DNA from: Flavobacteriaceae bacterium
Lineage (GTDB): Bacteria > Bacteroidota > Bacteroidia > Flavobacteriales > Flavobacteriaceae
Assembly: GCA_002690085.1 (NCBI GenBank)
Contig: NZDM01000089.1
Span: 1 to 21,253 of the forward strand
Length of the DNA: 21,253 nt
Reading direction: 5' to 3'
Positions 15,118 through 21,253 of the stretch are shown piece by piece. Positions within the stretch are counted from its first letter, which is position 1, and each line of letters opens with the position of its first letter. Made by a program: the position numbers and the translations under genes. The notes beneath the pieces were generated by a model that saw nothing but the letters and a program-made list of their open reading frames with translations, was not told the origin of the DNA and searched no databases.

Positions 15118-18100
15118 ATGGGGACTAAAAAATTTAAAGAATTTAAACTTTCGTCTTGGGCAATTTCAAACAAATCGACCGTGGCAGTCATTACGTTCAT
15201 TGTAGTGTTAGGAGGGTTGTTGTCCTATATTAGCATGCCCAGAGAAAACTTTCCAGAAATTATTGTTCCACAGATTTATGTAGCGACACCATACCCTGGA
15301 AATTCGGCCCTAGATGTTGAAAAACTAATTACCAAACGCCTAGAAAAAGAAATCAATGCCATTACAGGGATTGATAAAATCACATCCAATTCCATCCAAG
15401 GATATTCAAGCATTAAGGTGGAATTTAATTTTGACATAACACCTTCAGAGGCACTTCTCAAAGTAAAAGATCGGGTGGATATTGCAATGGCTGATAAAGA
15501 TTTTCCAAAAGATTTGCCAAGCGAGCCTAGCGTAACAGAAGTTAACTTTAGCGAGCTGATGCCCATTATGAACATCAATCTTTCGGGAGATTTTTCTATG
15601 GATCAATTGAAAGACTATGCCGAATATCTGGAAGATGAAATTGAAGCGCTTACAGAAATCTCCGGGGTAGATATTCGTGGCGTTCAAGAAAAAGAATTGG
15701 AAGTGGCCATAGACTTGTATAAAATGCAAGCCTCGAAAATTAGTTTTACAGATGTAGAAAACGCCATTGCCTTTGAAAACCAGAGTATTTCAAGTGGGGA
15801 TATCCTAGAAGATGGCACCCGCAGGAACGTTCGCGTGGTCGGTGAGTTTGTGGACCCGTTAAAGGTAAAAGACATTGTTGTAAAACGGGAAAAAGGGAAT
15901 ATTGTTTACTTGAAAGATATTGCGGATGTGACCTTTAAAGAACAGGAAAAAGAGAGCTATGCCAGGGAATATTTACAACCTGTAGTGATGTTGGATGTCA
16001 AAAAACGCAGTGGGCAAAATTTATTGGTGGCATCTTCTAAAATTGATAAAATTATAAAAATTGCAAAAGCTAATGTCTTCCCATCGAATCTTGTTGTTTC
16101 CAAAACCAACGACCAATCCAACGACACCAAAACTATGGTTGCAGACTTGGAAAATAGCATTGTTTTAGGAATTATCTTAGTGGTGGCTGTACTGTATTTC
16201 TTTTTAGGGTTTAGAAATGCGCTTTTTGTAGGAATTGCGATTCCACTTTCAATGCTATTATCCTTTATAATATTGAGTTTTTTAGGGGTCACCCTAAATA
16301 CTATGGTTCTGTTTTCATTGGTTATCGCTTTGGGTATGCTTGTAGACAATGGAATTGTTGTTGTAGAAAACGTCTACCGCTTGATGGACAAAGGACTCTC
16401 AAGAATTGAAGCTACAAAAAAAGGCGTTGGAGAAGTCGCCATGCCAATCGTTGCTTCTACTGCCACCACGCTTGCTGCTTTTATACCACTGGTATTGTGG
16501 GATGGTATTGTTGGTGAATTTATGCAATGGCTGCCCATTACATTGATCATTGTATTGAGCTCTTCCCTATTTGTCGCATTGGTAATCAACCCTATGTTAA
16601 TTTCACTTTTTATGAAAGTTATTCCCAAAAAAGAAAACAAATTAACTTTTATTCACACGCTGGAAAAATCCTATCAAAAATTTCTGAACTATGCTTTGAG
16701 AGGCAAAAGTCCTTATGGGATTCTATTTGGCACATTTTCCTTACTTTTCTTAGCCGCTGGTTTAATGTATCTGTTTCCACCAAAAATACTCTTCTTCCCT
16801 GACACCGAAGCAAAACAAGTCTTTGTGTTCTTAGAATACCCCATTGGAACAGACATTGAAGAAACAAACTTGTTGTCTAAAAGAATTGAGTCCGACATTG
16901 AGAACCACCTAAAGAAATACGAAGCTGACGGTGAGAACTTTCTTGTAACCTCCGTTATTGGGCAAGTTGGAGAAGGAACGGCCGATCCAAGCCAAGGGCA
17001 AACCGGTGGGAACACCCCAAATAAAGCAAGAATTACAGTTGATTTTGTAAAATTTCAAGACCGAAAAGGCGTAAGCTCTGAGCAGGTTCTCAGAGAAATT
17101 CGCGAAGCGATTCAGGGGTATCCAGGCGTTCGTATTGTCGTTGACAAACCAGGAGATGGCCCTCCAACGGGATCTCCCATCAACCTTGAAATTAAAGGGG
17201 ATGATTATGGATTGATACTAGAAACCGCCAACAACCTTAAACTATTTATTGACATGGCCAATATTCCTGGTATCGAAGAATTAAAACTGGATATTGATCA
17301 AGGAAAACCAGAACTATTAGTACATGTGGACCGCCAAAAAGCCCGGCGACTGGGTATTTCCACAGCACAAATTGGGAGTAGTCTAAGGACCGCGCTTTAT
17401 GGCAAAGAAGTGTCAACCTATAAAGACCTAAAAGACGACTACCCCATCAATATAAGGCTCAAAAAAGCATTTCGGTACGATAGAAATGCATTGATGAATC
17501 AGAAAATCACCTTTAGAAATCAAAGCAGTGGACGTATCAAACAAGTGCCTATTTCGGCGGTGGCATCCACTGAAAATAACAGCAGTTTTAATGCGGTCAA
17601 GCGCATTGATATGGACCGCGTAGTTACAGTCTACTCAAACGTACTGAGCGGTTATAATGCGAATGATGTCAATGCGAAAATTAGAGCTTTCATTGAAGAT
17701 TTTGAAGTCCCAAAAGGCCTTGAAATTAGCTTTACAGGCGAACAAGAAAAACAAGCCGAGGAAATGGCATTTCTGAGTAAGGCACTTTTGATTGCAGTAC
17801 TATTGATCTTTTTAATATTGGTCGCCCAATTCAACTCTGCAAGTACCCCAATCATTATTTCAATATCCGTTGTTTTAAGTTTGATTGGTGTCCTTTTTGG
17901 ATTGCTTATTTTCCGAATGGATTTTGTCATTCTCATGACAATGATAGGCATCATTTCGCTGGCTGGTATTGTCGTTAATAATGCTATTGTGTTGATTGAC
18001 TACATCAATTTAACTATCAAAAGAAAGCGCAGAGCCCTCAATTTAGACGCCTCAGAAAAACTCACAAGCTCACAACTTTTAGAATGTGTCGTTGAAGGCG

Positions 18101-18378
18101 GTAAAACGCGCTTAAGGCCAGTGTTATTAACTGCTATAACGACCATCTTAGGTTTACTCCCCTTGGCCTTGGGCATTAATATCAACTTCAAAACCTTGGT
18201 TACAGAACTAAATCCAAACTTTTACATCGGTGGTGAAAACGTCGCCTTTTGGGGGCCAATGGGATGGGCCATTATTTACGGCCTTACATTTGCCACATTT
18301 TTGACCTTGGTAGTGGTCCCTATTTTATATTACCTCATCAATAAAATTAAGACAAGACGTATGAATGTTGCGGCCTAG
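15118..18378 (+). CDS. RND-family efflux pump, inner-membrane transporter
   Basis: This is a 1086-residue proton-driven RND permease. The first helix (about 17-36) leads to the conserved YISMPRENFPEI. Large periplasmic loops lie at about 37-345 and 565-880, with helix bundles between and after them. Helix 4 has the motif GMLVD410-N411-GIVVVENVYR: the first of the two acidic proton-relay residues of AcrB is kept, the second is Asn. Helix 10 has GIVVNNAIVLID, with N954 where AcrB has a lysine. This pattern is common in Bacteroidota and Gram-positive RND pumps, so it is probably functional. A segment after helix 11 (LNPNFYIGGENVAFWGPMGW) is longer than in AcrB. The substrate is unknown; drugs, detergents or lipids are typical. 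It is the last gene of the TetR-headed operon. Confidence 0.95.
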   Translation: MGTKKFKEFKLSSWAISNKSTVAVITFIVVLGGLLSYISMPRENFPEIIVPQIYVATPYPGNSALDVEKLITKRLEKEINAITGIDKITSNSIQGYSSIKVEFNFDITPSEALLKVKDRVDIAMADKDFPKDLPSEPSVTEVNFSELMPIMNINLSGDFSMDQLKDYAEYLEDEIEALTEISGVDIRGVQEKELEVAIDLYKMQASKISFTDVENAIAFENQSISSGDILEDGTRRNVRVVGEFVDPLKVKDIVVKREKGNIVYLKDIADVTFKEQEKESYAREYLQPVVMLDVKKRSGQNLLVASSKIDKIIKIAKANVFPSNLVVSKTNDQSNDTKTMVADLENSIVLGIILVVAVLYFFLGFRNALFVGIAIPLSMLLSFIILSFLGVTLNTMVLFSLVIALGMLVDNGIVVVENVYRLMDKGLSRIEATKKGVGEVAMPIVASTATTLAAFIPLVLWDGIVGEFMQWLPITLIIVLSSSLFVALVINPMLISLFMKVIPKKENKLTFIHTLEKSYQKFLNYALRGKSPYGILFGTFSLLFLAAGLMYLFPPKILFFPDTEAKQVFVFLEYPIGTDIEETNLLSKRIESDIENHLKKYEADGENFLVTSVIGQVGEGTADPSQGQTGGNTPNKARITVDFVKFQDRKGVSSEQVLREIREAIQGYPGVRIVVDKPGDGPPTGSPINLEIKGDDYGLILETANNLKLFIDMANIPGIEELKLDIDQGKPELLVHVDRQKARRLGISTAQIGSSLRTALYGKEVSTYKDLKDDYPINIRLKKAFRYDRNALMNQKITFRNQSSGRIKQVPISAVASTENNSSFNAVKRIDMDRVVTVYSNVLSGYNANDVNAKIRAFIEDFEVPKGLEISFTGEQEKQAEEMAFLSKALLIAVLLIFLILVAQFNSASTPIIISISVVLSLIGVLFGLLIFRMDFVILMTMIGIISLAGIVVNNAIVLIDYINLTIKRKRRALNLDASEKLTSSQLLECVVEGGKTRLRPVLLTAITTILGLLPLALGININFKTLVTELNPNFYIGGENVAFWGPMGWAIIYGLTFATFLTLVVVPILYYLINKIKTRRMNVAA

Positions 18379-18384
18379 ATGCTG

Positions 18385-18412
18385 TTGTTTTAGTTTAATA
18401 ATCTTAAATTTG
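18385..18412 (+). promoter_or_regulatory. Promoter of aspS
   Basis: TTG at 18385-18387, 17 bp, then TAAATTTG at 18405-18412, a perfect TAnnTTTG match. The ATG follows after 18 bp, giving a leader of roughly 12 nt. This separates aspS from the efflux operon that ends just before it, so the housekeeping gene need not depend on pump regulation. Confidence 0.65.
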
Positions 18413-18430
18413 TACAACAAATAGAATAAC

Positions 18431-20176
18431 ATGTACCGAACGCATCACTGTGGCGAACTAAACGCTTCACACATCAATCAAACAGTAACGCTTTCTGGCT
18501 GGGTCCACAAATCCAGAGATAAAGGATTTGTAGCTTGGGTAGATTTACGCGACCGCTATGGCATTACGCAGTTGGTCTTTGATGCCGATAGAACTGATAA
18601 AACTTTGATGGAAGCGGCCAGGAATTTAGGGCGCGAGTTTGTAATTCAAGTAACTGGGACAGTCATTGAACGCGCTTCTAAAAATCCAAACATGCCTACT
18701 GGTGAGATTGAAATTTTAGCAACTGCCCTAACAGTACTCAATACCGCAAAAGTGCCCCCTTTTACCATAGAAGATGAGACTGATGGAGGTGAAGAATTGC
18801 GAATGAAATACCGCTATCTAGATCTGCGTAGAAACCCAGTAAAAAACAAACTTATCTTCAGACACAAAGTTGTCCAAGAGGTTAGAAACTATTTATCCTC
18901 AAACGAATTTATTGAAGTTGAAACCCCCTACCTAATCAAATCAACTCCGGAGGGTGCGCGAGACTTTGTGGTGCCAAGCCGTATGAATGAGGGACAATTT
19001 TATGCCCTTCCACAATCGCCACAAACCTTTAAGCAATTGCTAATGGTTGGCGGTATGGATAAATATTTTCAAATTGTAAAATGTTTTAGAGATGAAGATT
19101 TACGAGCTGACCGCCAGCCTGAATTCACCCAAATAGACTGTGAAATGACCTTTGTGGAGCAAGAAGACATTCTTAATGCCTTTGAAGGGTTGACCCGTCA
19201 CCTCCTAAAAACCATAAAGGGTGTTGAGGTGAATGCATTTCCACGCATTTCTTACGATGAAGCCATAAAAACCTATGGAAACGATAAACCCGACATTCGT
19301 TTTGGGATGAAGTTCGGGGAGCTCAATGCCATCGCCCAGCACAAGGATTTTAATATCTTTAACAAAGCAGCGCTGGTGGTTGGTATTGCAGTTCCAGGTG
19401 GAAATGAGTACTCTAGAAAAGACATTGATAATCTGATTGATTGGGTCAAACGTCCGCAAATTGGGGCCCTTGGTATGGTCTATGTGCGCTGCAACGAAGA
19501 CGGCAGTTATAAATCTTCTGTAGATAAATTTTACGATCAAGACGATTTGGCCAAATGGGCTAAAGCAACAAATGCCAAAGCTGGCGATTTGATTTGTGTG
19601 CTTTTTGGAAAGACAAATGAAGTTCGTGCACAATTAAGTGCTTTGCGGATGGAACTTGCAGAGCGTTTAAACCTCAGAAACCCGAAAGAATTTGCCCCTT
19701 TGTGGGTGACCGATTTTCCACTTTTGGAATGGGACGAAGACGCCCAATCCTATCACGCCATGCATCACCCCTTTACTGCCCCTAAATCAGAACAAATTAG
19801 TTTATTAGATTCCGATCCTGCCGCGGTCAAAGCCGATGCCTATGATTTGGTGTTGAATGGGAATGAAATTGGAGGGGGATCGATTCGTATTCATGACAAA
19901 ACCACCCAAGCTTTGATGTTTAAACATCTTGGATTTACTGAAGAAGAAGCAAAGTCACAGTTTGGATTTCTGATGAATGCTTTTGAATATGGGGCACCGC
20001 CACATGGTGGGATTGCCTTTGGACTAGACCGCTTGGTCGCGATTCTTGGTGGACAAGAAACCATTCGAGATTTTATCGCCTTTCCTAAAAATAATTCTGG
20101 TAGAGATGTCATGATTGACGCACCCGCGCCCATTGATAAAGCGCAGTTAGACGAATTGGGTTTAAAAACAAAATAA
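18431..20176 (+). CDS. aspS: Aspartyl-tRNA synthetase
   Basis: AspS charges tRNA-Asp with aspartate; it is a class II synthetase, dimeric and cytoplasmic. In 581 residues it shows the N-terminal OB-fold anticodon-binding domain (about 1-110; HHCGELNASH, SGWVHKSRDKGFVAWVDLRD), then the catalytic core with YRYLDLRRNP, motif 2 starting at FR220DED and continuing LRADRQPEFTQID, the bacterial GAD insertion domain (about 285-400), and motif 3 with R534 in GIAFGLDRLVAIL. The length and the insertion are typical of the bacterial enzyme. Whether it is strictly tRNA-Asp specific or also charges tRNA-Asn depends on residues I did not resolve and on whether gatCAB is present elsewhere. Confidence 0.97.
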   Translation: MYRTHHCGELNASHINQTVTLSGWVHKSRDKGFVAWVDLRDRYGITQLVFDADRTDKTLMEAARNLGREFVIQVTGTVIERASKNPNMPTGEIEILATALTVLNTAKVPPFTIEDETDGGEELRMKYRYLDLRRNPVKNKLIFRHKVVQEVRNYLSSNEFIEVETPYLIKSTPEGARDFVVPSRMNEGQFYALPQSPQTFKQLLMVGGMDKYFQIVKCFRDEDLRADRQPEFTQIDCEMTFVEQEDILNAFEGLTRHLLKTIKGVEVNAFPRISYDEAIKTYGNDKPDIRFGMKFGELNAIAQHKDFNIFNKAALVVGIAVPGGNEYSRKDIDNLIDWVKRPQIGALGMVYVRCNEDGSYKSSVDKFYDQDDLAKWAKATNAKAGDLICVLFGKTNEVRAQLSALRMELAERLNLRNPKEFAPLWVTDFPLLEWDEDAQSYHAMHHPFTAPKSEQISLLDSDPAAVKADAYDLVLNGNEIGGGSIRIHDKTTQALMFKHLGFTEEEAKSQFGFLMNAFEYGAPPHGGIAFGLDRLVAILGGQETIRDFIAFPKNNSGRDVMIDAPAPIDKAQLDELGLKTK

Positions 20177-20188
20177 CACCCCCATCCA

Positions 20189-20461
20189 ATGAAATATTTA
20201 ATTTGGTTTCTTTGCATCTCTGCGTTTGCTTCAATAGGGCTTGGGTTTGCCATCCCTGACTCAGACACCATAGACCCCATAATGAAGGCGGAGGAAATTG
20301 CCATGTCCGAGAAGCTTATTGGATTCGGTGTTTTGGGCCTTTTTTTGATTGTATTCCCCTTGTTTTCTTATTACCGATGGAAAGATAAAAAAATGGCGGA
20401 CTATATGCTCACCGCGGAAAATTTAGATAAGATGCGGGAATATAATGAGGCCAAAGACTGA
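20189..20461 (+). CDS. Small two-helix membrane protein of unknown function
   Basis: This 90-residue protein starts 12 bp after the aspS stop and is probably co-transcribed with it. It has a hydrophobic N-terminal helix (residues 3-23), a short acidic extracytoplasmic loop (PDSDTIDPIMKAEE), a second helix (about 42-62) and a charged C-terminal tail (YYRWKDKKMADYMLT and onwards) that should face the cytoplasm. I recognise no family. Coding status is supported by the tight spacing after aspS, the helix-loop-helix logic with positive residues on the cytoplasmic side, and its stop abutting the stop of convergent tadA with no gap. A role with aspS is not implied. Confidence 0.75.
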   Translation: MKYLIWFLCISAFASIGLGFAIPDSDTIDPIMKAEEIAMSEKLIGFGVLGLFLIVFPLFSYYRWKDKKMADYMLTAENLDKMREYNEAKD

Positions 20462-20911
20462 TTAATTTAAGTTTCGTTTCTCCACAAAAAACCGTTTTAA
20501 TAAATCGGAAGCCTCTTTAGCCAGTACGCCTCCCTCCAGTTTTGTTTTAGGATGTAATTTTGTACCCATGGCCCTGCAACCCCGTTCTTTATCTTCTGCG
20601 CCATAGACTACTCTTGAAATCTGACTCCAGTAAAGCGCGCCTGCACACATTTGACAAGGCTCCAAAGTCACATATAACGTACAATTGTGTAAAAATTTAC
20701 CACCTAAATAATTTGAAGCCGATGTGATGGCCTGCATTTCGGCATGGGCAGTTACATCATTTAACCGCTCTGTTAAATTATGTGCTCTGGCAATGATTTG
20801 CTGATTGACAACAATAACAGCACCTACGGGGACCTCGCCTTGGTCAAAAGCCAATTCTGCCTCAACTAAGGCCTTTTTCATAAAATAAGCATCGTCTAAT
20901 TGAAAATTCAT
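20462..20911 (-). CDS. tadA: tRNA-specific adenosine deaminase (A34 to inosine)
   Basis: TadA deaminates adenosine 34 to inosine in tRNA-Arg(ACG), allowing wobble decoding. In 149 residues it has the zinc-binding and catalytic set of the cytidine/deoxycytidylate deaminase fold: H56 and E58 in THAEMQ-type context (TAHAEMQAI), and C86-C89 in LEPCQMCAGAL. FDQGEVPVGAVIV near residue 22 and RVVYGAEDKERG after the second motif fit TadA rather than guanine or cytosine deaminases, though a broader nucleoside deaminase activity cannot be excluded. It starts 2 bp after the stop of the upstream gene, so the two form an operon. Its stop abuts that of the convergent small membrane protein. Confidence 0.93.
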   Translation of the reverse strand: MNFQLDDAYFMKKALVEAELAFDQGEVPVGAVIVVNQQIIARAHNLTERLNDVTAHAEMQAITSASNYLGGKFLHNCTLYVTLEPCQMCAGALYWSQISRVVYGAEDKERGCRAMGTKLHPKTKLEGGVLAKEASDLLKRFFVEKRNLN

Positions 20912-20913
20912 TT

Positions 20914-21253
20914 TTAAAACTTTAAGCCCTTCAATTTTTTGTAAGTTAAAACCGCTTTGCTATCGGAATAAGAGGCGATTACGGCACAAACTCCCATGAG
21001 TCGATTGTACAGGCTTGGCTGTGTAAAATCAAACTCTGAAGGCAACATTTTAAGAAGAAGTTCGTCGTAATGGCTGCCTTGATCTTCATAACAATTATTA
21101 ACCGCCGTGGCAAAGCGCAACAATAATTCGTTGATGACTTCAAAACCTGAAATCTCTTTGTCAATCACTTCTTTAGAGTTGTAAATGCGATCAATGCTCA
21201 GTTTGATAATATCATCCATTTGGGCTTTGTAGGGGCTTTTGTCTAAAAGTGAA
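20914..21253 (-). CDS. dgt: Probable dGTPase (HD-domain dNTP triphosphohydrolase), C-terminal end
   Basis: The reading frame is open to the right window edge, so this is the last 112 or so codons of a longer gene; the Met at 21219 is internal, since codons for SLLDKSPYKAQ precede it in frame. The sequence RIYNSKEVIDKEISGFEVI followed by a helical region and ending LTYKKLKGLKF resembles the C-terminal part of dGTP triphosphohydrolases, which share the 'IY.S..V...E..GF.V...LL' pattern and a YxKLKG end in Bacteroidota. The HD metal site lies outside the window, so the call rests on this tail alone. Role would be dGTP to deoxyguanosine plus triphosphate, tuning dNTP pools. Overall helix-rich and acidic, no membrane segments. 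It sits 2 bp upstream of tadA. Confidence 0.65.
   Translation of the reverse strand, partial: SLLDKSPYKAQMDDIIKLSIDRIYNSKEVIDKEISGFEVINELLLRFATAVNNCYEDQGSHYDELLLKMLPSEFDFTQPSLYNRLMGVCAVIASYSDSKAVLTYKKLKGLKF

Noticed and set aside
16527..16802. Plus-strand 91-codon frame inside the RND pump
   Set aside because: Out-of-frame overlap with a continuous, well-conserved reading frame; no independent evidence.
18383..18419. TGTTGT ... ACAACA inverted repeat flanking the aspS promoter, considered as a terminator or operator
   Set aside because: Arms of 6 bp with a 25-bp loop make no stable hairpin and the palindrome has no regulator gene nearby.
19205..19633. Minus-strand frame of 142 codons inside aspS
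   Set aside because: Antisense shadow of the GAD domain region of a housekeeping gene.

Overview
The window reads as a chromosomal segment of an AT-rich member of the Bacteroidota, most likely a Flavobacteriaceae species. The grounds are Bacteroidota-type promoters (TTG, 17-22 bp, TAnnTTTG) in front of several genes, no evident Shine-Dalgarno sequences, a fused-domain OdhA beside OdhB, and protein families typical of flavobacteria. It is almost entirely coding. No tRNA, rRNA, CRISPR array, insertion sequence, prophage or integrase was recognised.

Layout. 1-1134 (-): membrane-anchored metallophosphoesterase, running off the left edge and missing only its extreme C-terminus. A 187-bp divergent gap follows. 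1322-6822 (+): a FucP-type sugar transporter, a Tat-exported glycosylasparaginase and DNA polymerase I, tightly spaced. 6819-11896 (-): polyprenyl synthetase, then odhA and odhB, the E1 and E2 subunits of 2-oxoglutarate dehydrogenase. PolA and odhB converge and overlap by 4 bp. 12022-18378 (+): an efflux operon of TetR repressor, TolC-like outer membrane protein, lipoprotein membrane-fusion protein and RND pump. 18431-20461 (+): aspS and a small two-helix membrane protein. 20462-21253 (-): tadA and the C-terminal end of a probable dGTPase that enters from the right edge.

How the genes work together. The transporter and glycosylasparaginase suggest scavenging of N-glycan remnants: GlcNAc-Asn would be cleaved in the periplasm and the sugar imported. 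odhA and odhB are housekeeping TCA-cycle genes. The TetR-headed cluster encodes a complete tripartite pump. Its promoter is canonical, with a perfect 8-bp inverted repeat centred on the -33 element, which fits autorepression by the TetR protein.

Most of the window is ordinary core genome and I do not see an unmistakable new system. The best leads are (1) an A9 run that frameshifts the TolC gene in mid-reading frame, raising phase variation, transcriptional slippage, true inactivation or assembly error; (2) two other long coding homopolymers, G8 in the transporter and C9 in polA, where any one-base change truncates the protein; (3) the TetR operator/promoter with an extremely short leader; and (4) the transporter-glycosylasparaginase pair, whose second gene must start at a GTG overlapping an ATG-TGA.
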